Below, one piece after another: positions 7,636 through 16,184 of a stretch of DNA of 62,297 nt. Location: the NCBI RefSeq assembly GCF_013031245.1, contig NZ_WPZL01000024.1:1-62297 (forward strand). The letters run 5' to 3'. The DNA is from Ruegeria lacuscaerulensis. GTDB taxonomy: Bacteria > Pseudomonadota > Alphaproteobacteria > Rhodobacterales > Rhodobacteraceae. Position numbers and translations under genes: made by a program. Each line of letters opens with the position of its first letter. The first letter of the stretch is position 1. The notes under the pieces were generated by a model. The model searched no databases, was not told where the DNA came from, and saw nothing but the letters and a program-made list of their open reading frames with translations.

Positions 7636-9387
7636 TCAGTCTTCCTCGAACGGGTCCCATTCGTCTTCAACTTCGGGCAGGGCTTCGGTTTCGACCTTGG
7701 CGGCCCGTTGTTCCGGCGTTTCGATCCGTTTGATGCGCGCCTTGGGAAATTGCATCAGCACGGCCTGCACCAAAGGATGCTGCTCGGCCTGCGCTTTCAG
7801 CGCCAGCTCGGCAGCATCGCGGACTTCGGCGATTGTGGCAGTCTCGCCGTCTGCCACGATCGACACAGCCCATCTGTTTCCTGTCCATCGTTGCAGCGCG
7901 GAACCCAGTCGTTGGGCCAGGTCCGTCGGAGCGTGATCCGCAGGCGTGAACTCGATCCGTCCCGGTGAGTAAGAGACAAGCCGCACGCCGTTTTCAACTT
8001 CGACCAGCAGTTTCACATCCCGGTTCGTCCGGATCAGTTCGACCACATGTTCGAAAGTCGGATAGCGCGCCAGAGCGGTTTGGGTGTCTTGTGCCAGCGC
8101 CGCCGATGGCGCTCCGGCGGGGCCGCGCTGGGAGGGAACGTATGAAGATGGCGTGGCTTGTACAGGCGCGTGGGACGGCACGGGCATACCGCCGCCGAGG
8201 CCTCCATTCGGCGGGGGCGGTGGTGCGTCCTGCAGCCGCTTGATCAGTTCCTCCGGGCTGGGCAGATCCGCCACGTGAGTAAGGCGAATGACAGCCATTT
8301 CGGCTGCCATCATCGCGTTGGGTGCGGCGGAGACTTCCTCGAGCGCTTTTAGCAGCATCTGCCACATTCGGGTCAGAACACGCATCGGCAGGGCTTCGGC
8401 CATCTTCTGTCCGCGTGCGCGCTCGTCTGGCGAGACGGTCGGGTCTTCGGCCGCGTCAGGAGTGATTTTGACAACGGATACCCAGTGGGTAATTTCGGCC
8501 AGATCGCGCAGGACGGCCAGCGGGTCGGCCCCTTCGGCATATTGGGCACTCAGTTCGGTCAGGGCACCAGCCGCATCTCCGCGCAGGATCATGTCCATCA
8601 GGTCAATCACGCGCCCGCGATCTGCCAGGCCCAACATTGCGCGCACCTGATCGGCACTGGTTTCGCCTGCACCGTGCGAGATCGCTTGATCCAGCAGCGA
8701 AGTTGCATCCCGTGCCGAGCCTTCTGCTGCACGGGTGATCAATGCCAGTGCATCATCCGCAATCTGAGCGTTTTCCGCCGCAGCAATCTTGTTGAGCAGA
8801 CCGATCATGTCTTCGGGTTCGATCCGGCGCAGGTCAAACCGCTGGCACCGCGAAAGCACTGTCACCGGGACCTTGCGGATTTCAGTTGTCGCAAAGATGA
8901 ACTTCACATGTTCGGGCGGTTCTTCCAGCGTCTTGAGCAGCGCGTTGAAGGCGCTGGTCGAGAGCATGTGGACCTCGTCGATGATGTAGATCTTGTAACG
9001 CGCGCTGGCGGCGCGATAGCGGACGCTGTCAATGATCTCGCGAATGTCGTTCACGCCGGTGCGGCTGGCGGCGTCCATTTCCATCACGTCGACATGACGG
9101 CCTTCCATGATGGCCACGCAGTGCTCGCATTGGCCGCAAGGCTCGGTCGTTGGATTGCCTTCGCCATCCGGGCCGATGCAGTTCATGCCCTTAGCGATGA
9201 TCCGCGCGGTTGTGGTCTTACCGGTACCGCGAATGCCTGTCATAATGAAGGCCTGTGCGATCCGGTCAGCCTCGAACGCGTTTTTCAACGTCCGTACCAT
9301 GGCATCCTGACCGACCAAATCGGCAAAGGTTTCAGGGCGGTATTTACGGGCAAGAACCTGATAGGCGGGGCTGGGCGTGTCGTTCAT
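7636..9387 (-). CDS. dnaX: DNA polymerase III subunits gamma/tau
   Basis: A 583-residue clamp-loader ATPase. It has Walker A GIRGTGKTTTARII, a four-Cys zinc site (CIGPDGEG..CGQCEHC), Walker B IYIIDEVHML and a sensor region (FIFATTEIRKVP). A Pro-rich linker (PPPPPNGGLGG) follows, then a C-terminal tau-like domain. The acidic end (EVEDEWDPFEED) is typical of alphaproteobacteria. I saw no A-rich slippery stretch for a gamma frameshift. First gene of the dnaX-ybaB-recR group. Confidence 0.97.
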   Translation of the reverse strand: MNDTPSPAYQVLARKYRPETFADLVGQDAMVRTLKNAFEADRIAQAFIMTGIRGTGKTTTARIIAKGMNCIGPDGEGNPTTEPCGQCEHCVAIMEGRHVDVMEMDAASRTGVNDIREIIDSVRYRAASARYKIYIIDEVHMLSTSAFNALLKTLEEPPEHVKFIFATTEIRKVPVTVLSRCQRFDLRRIEPEDMIGLLNKIAAAENAQIADDALALITRAAEGSARDATSLLDQAISHGAGETSADQVRAMLGLADRGRVIDLMDMILRGDAAGALTELSAQYAEGADPLAVLRDLAEITHWVSVVKITPDAAEDPTVSPDERARGQKMAEALPMRVLTRMWQMLLKALEEVSAAPNAMMAAEMAVIRLTHVADLPSPEELIKRLQDAPPPPPNGGLGGGMPVPSHAPVQATPSSYVPSQRGPAGAPSAALAQDTQTALARYPTFEHVVELIRTNRDVKLLVEVENGVRLVSYSPGRIEFTPADHAPTDLAQRLGSALQRWTGNRWAVSIVADGETATIAEVRDAAELALKAQAEQHPLVQAVLMQFPKARIKRIETPEQRAAKVETEALPEVEDEWDPFEED

Positions 9388-9545
9388 GTCTGCTCTGTTG
9401 GATTCGGTTCAGGGATGCAGCGTAGAGACCCCCGTCGCCCGCGTCCACAGCAGGGTTGGGTGAAATTCGGATTGCAATGCAGTTTGCGCGACGTAGAACT
9501 GTTGAATGTCAGAGTAACGGCCCGGTTCTGAGGAGTTAGAGCCTC

Positions 9546-10037
9546 GTGGCACAGATTGAAATCCATAGCCTGCAGGTTGGAAATGGCACTGTTGCGTTGT
9601 CCCCGCTGCCAGGACGAGGAGGCGGGTATCTGCAGGATTTGCGCGCTATCCGGGACTGGGGCCCGGATTTGGTGATCTCAATGACGACAGAGGTCGAAAT
9701 GTTGCAGGAGGGGGCTGACGAATTTGGCAACGATCTTCTCGATTTGGGCATTCATTGGGTTCATTTGCCGATCGAGGATTTCGGAGCACCGCCGCCCCGG
9801 ATCAAAGAGTTGTGGGGCGATGCCAGTGTTTCGGTAGAACAAATCCTGTTGCGTGGCGGTCGGGTGCTGGTGCATTGCCGCGGCGGCTGTGGCCGGTCCG
9901 GAATGATCGTTTTACGCATCATGGTCGAAGGGGGTGAGTCCCCCGAAATAGCGTTAAAACGCCTACGCACCGTCCGACCCTGTGCTGTTGAGACAGATGG
10001 TCAGATGGCCTGGGCTGCGCAGGCGGCCCGGCCTTGA
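9546..10037 (+). CDS. Protein-tyrosine/dual-specificity phosphatase-like protein
   Basis: A 163-residue protein with the phosphatase P-loop HCRGGCGRSG near residue 119 (the HCX5R signature, with Cys and Arg present) and the upstream Asp of a WPD-type loop probably in LPIEDFGAP. The layout resembles small CDKN3-like tyrosine phosphatases. GTG 9546 is the start, behind GAGGAG. Substrate unknown. It is divergent from dnaX and ends 12 bp from the convergent B12-controlled gene. Confidence 0.75.
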   Translation: MAQIEIHSLQVGNGTVALSPLPGRGGGYLQDLRAIRDWGPDLVISMTTEVEMLQEGADEFGNDLLDLGIHWVHLPIEDFGAPPPRIKELWGDASVSVEQILLRGGRVLVHCRGGCGRSGMIVLRIMVEGGESPEIALKRLRTVRPCAVETDGQMAWAAQAARP

Positions 10038-10049
10038 TCAAGGGCGGCT

Positions 10050-10457
10050 TCAGAGCGCCATGTGTTCAGTGGTTCCGGTGACCGGCTGCGGTGCCAGAGC
10101 TGACACCTCAAGCATGGCGCAGGGCGGGTTGGCCAACAAGTCGGCGGGCATCGCGGAAAATGTGGTGCCGAACATCATATCCGCGTAACCGTCCAGCGTG
10201 TCGATTGAAGCTTCGACGTCGGTTCCACAGAAGACCCTGATCCGGTCCGTTTGCGCCTGGAACCGGGCGGTGCAGCCCTCAGGGCAATGGGTCAGCTCGC
10301 TACTGCCTTCGATTTCAAAATCGGGCGTCGTCGCCGGTACGGCGGTCTCCATCGCCTGCGCGATTGCACTGGCCATGCGGGCCAGGGCCGGGCAGGTTTT
10401 GCCGGTTTTCTGGCACACAGTTGCGGTGAATTCGTGTGTCTTTGTCTTCCAGATCAT
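10050..10457 (-). CDS. Cys-rich small protein under cobalamin riboswitch control
   Basis: A 135-residue soluble protein with six Cys: 15, 22, 58, 62, 77 and 113. The C15-X6-C22 and C58-X3-C62 (HCPEGC) pairs resemble thioredoxin-like [2Fe-2S] or DUF1636-type proteins, but I cannot confirm a family. ATG 10457 is fixed by GGAGGG just upstream; an in-frame extension upstream is riboswitch sequence. A cobalamin riboswitch and an SD-masking hairpin precede it, so it should be made when B12 is scarce. A role in cobalamin or cobalt supply, or as a B12-independent substitute, is inferred. Confidence 0.7.
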   Translation of the reverse strand: MIWKTKTHEFTATVCQKTGKTCPALARMASAIAQAMETAVPATTPDFEIEGSSELTHCPEGCTARFQAQTDRIRVFCGTDVEASIDTLDGYADMMFGTTFSAMPADLLANPPCAMLEVSALAPQPVTGTTEHMAL

Positions 10458-10463
10458 ATTGCG

Positions 10464-10482
10464 CCCTCCGCGCGTGGGAGGG
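10464..10482 (-). promoter_or_regulatory. Shine-Dalgarno-sequestering hairpin
   Basis: On the minus strand CCCTCC (10482-10477) pairs perfectly with GGAGGG (10469-10464) across a 7-nt loop. GGAGGG is the Shine-Dalgarno for ATG 10457. This is the usual expression platform of a translation-control cobalamin riboswitch. Confidence 0.8.
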
Positions 10483-10555
10483 GTGATGTGGATCAGGTGT
10501 GTCAGAGTGCTGACGTCCTGCCCGGACACCCCGCCCGAGTTTCGGTTTTGCTTCG

Positions 10556-10755
10556 ATGGCAGGTCTCCTGACTTGCGGGTCATCGCTTTGCCGACCTTCC
10601 CAGCCTTTCGGCCAGTGGTGTTTTGGCATCGCTCACCGCTTACAGTTGCGGGGGCAGTCGCGGCCTTGGTCCGTTCCGGCATCGCCGGGCTGAACCGCAC
10701 CGTGTTCCCTTTTCATCCCGCCCCGTGACCGGGGACGAGAACCATCACGTCATCG
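10556..10755 (-). promoter_or_regulatory. Cobalamin (AdoCbl) riboswitch
   Basis: Read on the minus strand, the conserved blocks come in order: GATGAAAAGGGAAC with CGGTGCGG, CCCCCGCAACTGTAAGCGG, CCACTGG..GGGAAGG and finally AAGTCAGGAGACCTGCC, the B12-box region. Together these are diagnostic of the cobalamin riboswitch class. The ends are approximate. The 445-bp gap 10458-10903 holds this element, its platform hairpin, and the 5' region of the divergent hydrolase. Confidence 0.95.
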
Positions 10756-10808
10756 CTAGCGGGTGTGGGTGGTTCGAGTCAAGCAGCCAGTTGCCAGCGT
10801 GAAGTGGA

Positions 10809-10848
10809 CGTTCGGTCACGTCGGAGCGGTATTGACTCGTTCGGTCAA
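10809..10848 (+). repeat. Direct repeat CGTTCGGTCA and inverted TTGAC/GTCAA
   Basis: CGTTCGGTCA occurs at 10809-10818 and 10838-10847, 29 bp apart. The second copy is part of an inverted repeat TTGAC-N7-GTCAA at 10832-10848. It lies 56 bp before the hydrolase start. It may be an operator; no regulator is assigned. Confidence 0.4.
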
Positions 10849-10903
10849 AAAATGCGGGTTTAGGGTGGTGAACCGAATAGTTCAGAAGCGGGAAGAAGTC
10901 GCC

Positions 10904-11761
10904 ATGTTGGACAATGCACAGGCCGTACTGACCGAGGATTTCCGATTCCCTTCAGGTTCCGCCAGCCTGTCGGCGCGGTTGTATTTGCCCGTGTCCGAGC
11001 CTCAGGTGGCCGTCGTGATCCACAGCGCAACCGGCGTCCCACGCGACTACTATCAGCATTTCGCGCAATGGCTGGCCGCCGAGCACGGTATGGCCTGCAT
11101 GACGTATGACTACAGTGATTTCGGCCATTCCCTGACCCGGCCTCTGAAGGATTCGTCAGCAAAAATGTCTGATTGGGCACTGGTCGACATGCCGGCAGCC
11201 CGGTCCGAAATGCGGCGGAGGTTTCCAGACGCGCAGCATTGGAGCATCGGTCACTCCATCGGTGGCATGCTGGGGCCGGTGCAGCCTGACATAGACCGGA
11301 TCGACCGGATGATTTGTGTCTGCTCTGGGCTCGTTACCCTGACGGATCATCCCTGGCCATATCGGGCGCTGGCGGGGTTGTTCTGGTTCGGCCATGCGCC
11401 TTTGGTCGTGAAAGCTCTGGGATATCTGCCGGGCAAAGCGCTGGGGTTCGGAGCGGATCTGCCGCCGCAGGTTTATTGGCAATGGCGCAGATGGTGCACC
11501 GCCAAGCGCAATTATGTGCCTCAGATTGGTGACGCTCTGCCCGCCGCGCGATGGGCGGACTCAAACAAGCCCGTGGACCTGTTCACTTTTGAAGACGACC
11601 AGATGGTGCCGCCAGAGGCTGTCTGGCGGCTTGCTGAATTGTATGGGCCAAAGGCACGCCGAAATCTGCTGTCACCGAAAGAGTTCGGGCTATCGGAGAT
11701 CGGCCATATAGGCGCCTTTGCCCGACGCAATGCAGCGGTCTGGCCCCGGTTGATCGCCTGA
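10904..11761 (+). CDS. Alpha/beta hydrolase
   Basis: A 285-residue protein with an alpha/beta-hydrolase core. The nucleophile elbow is GHSIGG, the early strand with its HSATGV oxyanion region is present, and a DDQMVPPEA stretch gives the Asp of the triad. The C-terminal IGHIG supplies the His. Members with this shape are serine esterases or lipases of unknown substrate. ATG 10904 follows GGGAAG; an upstream in-frame extension would run through operator-like repeats. Monocistronic, divergent from the riboswitch gene. Confidence 0.8.
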   Translation: MLDNAQAVLTEDFRFPSGSASLSARLYLPVSEPQVAVVIHSATGVPRDYYQHFAQWLAAEHGMACMTYDYSDFGHSLTRPLKDSSAKMSDWALVDMPAARSEMRRRFPDAQHWSIGHSIGGMLGPVQPDIDRIDRMICVCSGLVTLTDHPWPYRALAGLFWFGHAPLVVKALGYLPGKALGFGADLPPQVYWQWRRWCTAKRNYVPQIGDALPAARWADSNKPVDLFTFEDDQMVPPEAVWRLAELYGPKARRNLLSPKEFGLSEIGHIGAFARRNAAVWPRLIA

Positions 11762-11785
11762 CGTTCTGGCGCTGGAAACCAGCGC

Positions 11786-12814
11786 CTACAGCCTTTTGCG
11801 CGACTTCTTTTCCTGCATCACAGACCGCACCATTTTGCCGAAGGCTTTGTCGCGCGCGCGCGATTGCGCCACGGATTCAGAGTTTCTCTGATCTTCGCGC
11901 CGCAGTTTCCGCCACCGCTCCAACCGTTCCGCGTCAAGTGTACCCTTTGCAATCGCATTCTGCACGGCGCAACCGGGTTCAACCTGATGCTGACAATCGG
12001 AAAACCGGCAAGTCCCGGCCAACTCCAGAAGGTCCGAAAACACCTCGTCCACGCCGTCCTGTGCATCCAGCAATCGTAAGGCGCGCATACCTGGCGTGTC
12101 GACCAGCCACCCCCCGTTTCGCATCTGATGAAGTGCCCGGGCTGTCGTGGTGTGGCGTCCCCGGGCATCATCCTCACGAATACCTGCTGTCGCCTCCTCC
12201 TGACCGGTCATGGCATTCGCCAACGTCGTCTTCCCGACACCGGATGATCCGACTAACGCGCCGGTCTGCCCTGCAGGGCACCAGGAGAGGACCTGCTGAA
12301 CGTCCGCGTGATCCAATGCGTTGATCGTCAACACGGTCAAAAACGAGGCCAGTGATTCCGCGGGTTTGGCGTAATCATTCGGATCGGTGCAGGTATCGGC
12401 CTTGGTCAGCACGATAACCGGATAACACCCGGCCTGATGTGCCAAGGCCAGATAGCGTTCCAGCCTGGCCAGGTTGAAATCGGCGTTGCAGGAACTGACG
12501 ATGAACAGCACATCGACGTTTGCTGCTATTAACTGAACTTCGGCGCTTGTGCCCGCAGCCCGGCGTTTCAGAAGGCTTCGGCGCTCCAGCAGGTGTTGCA
12601 CCCGATTTTGGTCATCTGCCAAAACCCAGTCTCCAACCGCGAATTCGCCAGTTGGCCGGTCAAGCGTCAGAAGGGGCGTTTCGCCATGTGTATCCGCCCC
12701 GATCAGGCGGTCACGGTGAACGGCGGTGATGCGAAAGGGAACGCACGAAGAATTGGCCGCATGTTGCGCGGCAAAGTGAGAGGACCATCCCAGGTCCGAT
12801 AGTGTAAAGGACAT
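11786..12814 (-). CDS. rsgA: Ribosome small-subunit-dependent GTPase RsgA
   Basis: A 342-residue circularly permuted GTPase. An N-terminal OB-fold is followed by G motifs in permuted order: VLTKAD (G4), GSSGVGKTT (G1), then DTPGM (G3). A C-terminal zinc knuckle reads CRFSDCQHQVEPGC. RsgA (YjeQ) checks late 30S assembly. The P-loop has GKTT where GKST is usual. Only a weak Shine-Dalgarno precedes ATG 12814. Confidence 0.93.
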   Translation of the reverse strand: MSFTLSDLGWSSHFAAQHAANSSCVPFRITAVHRDRLIGADTHGETPLLTLDRPTGEFAVGDWVLADDQNRVQHLLERRSLLKRRAAGTSAEVQLIAANVDVLFIVSSCNADFNLARLERYLALAHQAGCYPVIVLTKADTCTDPNDYAKPAESLASFLTVLTINALDHADVQQVLSWCPAGQTGALVGSSGVGKTTLANAMTGQEEATAGIREDDARGRHTTTARALHQMRNGGWLVDTPGMRALRLLDAQDGVDEVFSDLLELAGTCRFSDCQHQVEPGCAVQNAIAKGTLDAERLERWRKLRREDQRNSESVAQSRARDKAFGKMVRSVMQEKKSRKRL

Positions 12815-12903
12815 TGTTCTGCCTGTGTTCAGGTACAGCTAACCAACCGGATGGCAGGCGCGCATCCGTCGGCGATGTGTTCAGGCAGTTGCGGGAGCGG
12901 GAC

Positions 12904-12942
12904 TCAGAAACGCCTTGCCTGAAGGGTCATTGCTACAATCAT
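12904..12942 (-). CDS. Possible 12-codon leader peptide
   Basis: A frame MIVAMTLQARRF-stop on the minus strand has a near-perfect Shine-Dalgarno, AGGAGGG, 5 bp before its ATG. It lies between ffs and rsgA in the rsgA direction. Whether it is translated is unknown, and the GGAGGG could belong to a hairpin at the end of the SRP RNA transcript. Confidence 0.25.
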   Translation of the reverse strand: MIVAMTLQARRF

Positions 12943-12975
12943 AAAAGCCCTCCTGCGGCTGATGGTCTGAGTAAG

Positions 12976-13069
12976 TGAGAGGTTGGACATCGACCCAAGC
13001 GGGGCTCGTTGTGGCTGCTTCCTTCCGGACCTGACCAGGTTGGCGAGGCGCTCGCCCGCGCCAACCTCT
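12976..13069 (-). ncRNA. ffs: Signal recognition particle RNA, small bacterial type
   Basis: On the minus strand is the invariant apical loop of 4.5S RNA, GGTCAGGTCCGGAAGGAAGC. The ends GAGAGGTTGG (13069-13060) and CCAACCTCTC (12985-12976) pair perfectly and set a transcript of about 94 nt. With Ffh it targets inner-membrane proteins. The 296-bp gap 12815-13110 holds this gene, its promoter and a very short frame. Confidence 0.93.
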
Positions 13070-13076
13070 CAGGGGT

Positions 13077-13105
13077 CGATATAGGCAAGAGGCGCAGAAA
13101 AGACA
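13077..13105 (-). promoter_or_regulatory. Predicted promoter of ffs
   Basis: On the minus strand TTGTCT (13105-13100), 17 bp, then TATATC (13082-13077). The start predicted from the -10 coincides with the 5' end set by the terminal helix of the SRP RNA. Confidence 0.7.
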
Positions 13106-13110
13106 ACCCG

Positions 13111-14958
13111 TCAGAACGTCAAACGGATCTGTAGGAACCCATCTTCATCCTCGCCAACTATATATGGGTCATATACGTTGAGTTCGGCCAGATGTTGTCG
13201 GGCTTTGGGTCCGGTTTTCAGGATTGCCGAGGCTCCCGGCACCGATGCGAGCCTAAAGGGGCGCGGTGCATTTTCCAGTGGATCACGTGGCAGGATACCT
13301 GAAAGGTAATCCTGCAAAACGCGCTGCATAGGCAAGGCTGGAAGCGCGATGGGCTTGGCATGACCGACAAATGGGAAATGACCCCCGCCACTGGCGCGGT
13401 AGTTGTTCAGCGCGACGACGAAATGCTGGTTGGCGGTGACCGGGGCATCATTGAACCGAATATCCTGAACCCGATAGTGCGCCGGGTTAACCAGGCGACC
13501 GTTGGTCTCAAATCGCGGTGGCTGAGAGAGGTCGATCCGATAGGTGAGCCCATGCAAAACGTCGAAATTGTGACCCGCCCGGTTGGGATCGACCAGATCG
13601 GAACTGGTACCCGGAGCGATCTGGTTGAAAATTCCGGCCGACATCTCCAGCCAATCGCGAATCTGTTCACCCGACACCACGACTGCCTGCAATTCATTGG
13701 GAAAAACATACAGATCGGTGACGTGGCGCAGACATATCTTTCCAGCCGGAACATCCGTGAAAAACCGCGGACCGGCGCGCCCTCCGAATTTGCAGGGCGA
13801 TGTCGCGGACAGTACAGGCAATTCCGCAATAGGCGATCCCTGCAGATACGGACGCAATACCGCCGCCTGTGCCGCTGCGACCAGAGCGAGCCCCCGGTCC
13901 CGGGCGCAAAAGCTGAAGTAGCTGTGCAAATGTTGATCAATATGCCCGACCGGTTCTGCCGTGCGCCTGCGGGTTTCAGTATGGCCACTGGTGAATAATA
14001 TCACCAAATCAGGGTCTTCTACGACCGGTTCAGGCGGCCCGTTCGGGTTCGCGTGGCAAACCGGTCTCAGTTCGGCGCTGTGGGTTTGCACGGACCAGTT
14101 GCCCCGCTTTGTGGTGCGCAGCGTCAGATCAATCACGCCCAAATGCGACCCCGCCGAGCCCGGCATGACCACCGGTTTCCCATGTACGCGGCCCTTAATG
14201 GCGTCGACATGTTCGAGACCAGCATGGGATTTTCCCGGAAACGTCAGGTGTGAATGCCCGGCGATCAGAGCGTCAATGCCATCAATGGCAGCCAGTGGGA
14301 TAATTGCATTCTCGAGATCGGATTGCGCTTCAGTTGCACCCAGCCCGGTATGCGCTAGAGCCAGGATCAGATCGCAGCCGTGTGCCTGCAAATCCTGAAC
14401 CTTTTCATGGGCGCACTCCAGGATATCCTCCATTACGACCGCTTCTTGCAGCCGGTGTGCCTCCCATTTGGCGGTCTGCGGCGGTAATACCGAAAAGACG
14501 CCGATCTTCAGGGGAATTTGCTGACCGTTTTTGTGAAACGTTCGATGCAAGACCGAAAGGTTTTGCCAGACCTGAGTGGCGTCTTGCCGGTATGCGTTGC
14601 TGCAAATCACCGGACATGGGGCGTCGGCCAGAACCCGATCCAGCACGCCCAGACCAAAGCCAAAATCGTGATTGCCCAGACCGATGGCATCATACCTGAG
14701 TTCGGCGAAGGCCTGCATCAGGATATGGGGCGCATTGGCTCTTTCCACAGCCCAGTCGCCCATCGGTGTCCCCTGCAATGAATCACCATTGTCGAACAGC
14801 AGAACTAATGCACCACTTGCCTCAGCTTGTTGCCGGGCCAAGCGGATCAGGCTGGCAGTTCGGGTGAAACCGATCGAAGGATCCGGAGTATCGGTGTAGA
14901 AGTCGAACCCATTCAGATTCATGTGCAGATCGGATGTCGCCAGAATCCGTATGTTCAT
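13111..14958 (-). CDS. CpdB-type 2',3'-cyclic-nucleotide phosphodiesterase/3'-nucleotidase
   Basis: A 615-residue protein. The N-terminal metallophosphatase domain carries its metal motifs in order: SDLHMN, DNGDSLQG, GNHDFGFG, AHTG and GHSHLTFPG. The C-terminal 5'-nucleotidase domain binds the base. Family members free phosphate and nucleosides from cyclic or 3' nucleotides, usually in the periplasm. No signal peptide is visible here, so it may be cytoplasmic or start elsewhere. ATG 14958 is preferred since MNIRILATSDLH is the family start; a TTG at 14991 is possible. Neither has a good Shine-Dalgarno. Confidence 0.85.
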   Translation of the reverse strand: MNIRILATSDLHMNLNGFDFYTDTPDPSIGFTRTASLIRLARQQAEASGALVLLFDNGDSLQGTPMGDWAVERANAPHILMQAFAELRYDAIGLGNHDFGFGLGVLDRVLADAPCPVICSNAYRQDATQVWQNLSVLHRTFHKNGQQIPLKIGVFSVLPPQTAKWEAHRLQEAVVMEDILECAHEKVQDLQAHGCDLILALAHTGLGATEAQSDLENAIIPLAAIDGIDALIAGHSHLTFPGKSHAGLEHVDAIKGRVHGKPVVMPGSAGSHLGVIDLTLRTTKRGNWSVQTHSAELRPVCHANPNGPPEPVVEDPDLVILFTSGHTETRRRTAEPVGHIDQHLHSYFSFCARDRGLALVAAAQAAVLRPYLQGSPIAELPVLSATSPCKFGGRAGPRFFTDVPAGKICLRHVTDLYVFPNELQAVVVSGEQIRDWLEMSAGIFNQIAPGTSSDLVDPNRAGHNFDVLHGLTYRIDLSQPPRFETNGRLVNPAHYRVQDIRFNDAPVTANQHFVVALNNYRASGGGHFPFVGHAKPIALPALPMQRVLQDYLSGILPRDPLENAPRPFRLASVPGASAILKTGPKARQHLAELNVYDPYIVGEDEDGFLQIRLTF

Positions 14959-15163
14959 TGAGGGGCGCGACGGAGAAGAGGAACGGGTCAAATTTCTACT
15001 TTTGGCAGTTATGTATTAATCATTTTCAGCAAAAAGTATAGTAAATGCAACTTGCAAGGCGGGTATGCGACCTTTCGGCGGTGTCTGCGCCCAGGGGGTG
15101 AATTGCGATTGCAACGCTGGTACAGCCATGGCAGCCCTGTACAGACGACCCATAGGATTTCCA

Positions 15164-16144
15164 ATGAAACACGCAGAACTTGTGACATTTGGTGGCTCGG
15201 GGCTGGATCGCGCGGCGCATATTCGGGGCGATGCCGAGAAGATCGCGCAGGCGCGGGCGCATCCGCAGGCAAAATGCCTGCTGCTCTGGCGCGGAAAGCC
15301 ATTGGTTCAGGGAGATGCGCTGGACCGGCTGGGCCTGATTCCGATGTCACATGAATTGGTTGAGAACGGGCCGGGTGGAATCGTTGAAGCACCTGTCTTT
15401 CTGGGCCTTTCGGACAGCGTACCGGTCTTTGCCACCGACATCTCGAACTGGTCGGCCGAGGGGCTGGACGTTTCGGGCATAGGTGCCTTTGTGGACCGCA
15501 CGGAACAGCAACACCCGGATCTTCCCCAGGGCCATGTGTTCGCTGAACTGCGCAGGATCATGACCCGCCTGTCGGCCCGCGAAGCCGAACTGGCGGCAGC
15601 GGCCAAGGCGGTGATCGGCTGGCACGAAACCCACCGTTTTTGTGCACGTTGCGGGACGGCCAGCGATTTGTCCCAGGCCGGGTGGCAGCGTAGCTGTCCG
15701 TCCTGCGGGGGGCAGCATTTTCCACGCACGGACCCGGTGGTCATCATGCTGATTACACATGGGAATTCGGTTCTGATGGGGCGGTCTCCGGGCTGGCCTG
15801 AAGGAATGTATTCCCTGCTCGCCGGCTTTGTCGAACCCGGCGAAACGCTTGAGGCGGCGGTCCGGCGAGAGGTTATGGAAGAGGCGGGTGTACCCGTTGG
15901 TGCTGTCAGTTACCTGTCCAGCCAGCCCTGGCCCTTTCCGGCCTCGCTGATGTTTGGGTGTGCCGGCGAAGCATTATCGCGTGAGATCACAATTGATCCG
16001 GTTGAAATTGAAGACGCGATGTGGGTCAGTAAGTCTGAGATGATGCAGGCCTTTGCCGGAGAGCACCCGAACCTGCTGCCTGCCCGCAAGGGCGCGATTG
16101 CGCATTTCCTTCTGCAAAACTGGCTTGCGGATACGCTGGACTGA
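15164..16144 (+). CDS. nudC: NADH pyrophosphatase NudC
   Basis: A 326-residue Nudix enzyme. A Cys4 zinc ribbon (CARCGTAS then CPSCGG) precedes the Nudix box (GFVEPGETLEAAVRREVMEE) and the NudC signature SQPWPFPASLM. NudC hydrolyses NAD(H) and removes NAD caps from RNA. ATG 15164 follows AGGA. It heads a probable nudC-SRPBCC-GNAT operon. The 205-bp gap before it, shared with cpdB, holds no gene I can support. Confidence 0.93.
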   Translation: MKHAELVTFGGSGLDRAAHIRGDAEKIAQARAHPQAKCLLLWRGKPLVQGDALDRLGLIPMSHELVENGPGGIVEAPVFLGLSDSVPVFATDISNWSAEGLDVSGIGAFVDRTEQQHPDLPQGHVFAELRRIMTRLSAREAELAAAAKAVIGWHETHRFCARCGTASDLSQAGWQRSCPSCGGQHFPRTDPVVIMLITHGNSVLMGRSPGWPEGMYSLLAGFVEPGETLEAAVRREVMEEAGVPVGAVSYLSSQPWPFPASLMFGCAGEALSREITIDPVEIEDAMWVSKSEMMQAFAGEHPNLLPARKGAIAHFLLQNWLADTLD

Positions 16145-16184
16145 CAAAATACTGGGCCAACAGGTAAGAGAACCACGAACCATT

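Noticed and set aside
7636..9387. Programmed frameshift in dnaX
   Set aside because: No A-rich slippery heptamer followed by a stop in the shifted frame was seen; the gene seems to make one product.
10458..10700. N-terminal extension of the Cys-rich gene through an in-frame ATG at 10700
   Set aside because: The extension is riboswitch and platform hairpin sequence; the strong GGAGGG before ATG 10457 marks the real start.
10832..10848. TTGAC..GTCAA before the hydrolase as an FNR box
   Set aside because: The spacer is 7 bp; FNR-type boxes need 4 bp between half-sites.
13071..13081. GGGTCGAT/ATCGACCC pairing as an outer helix of the SRP RNA
   Set aside because: One arm lies in the ffs -10 element; the GAGAGGTTGG/CCAACCTCTC helix gives a better terminal stem and fits the predicted start.
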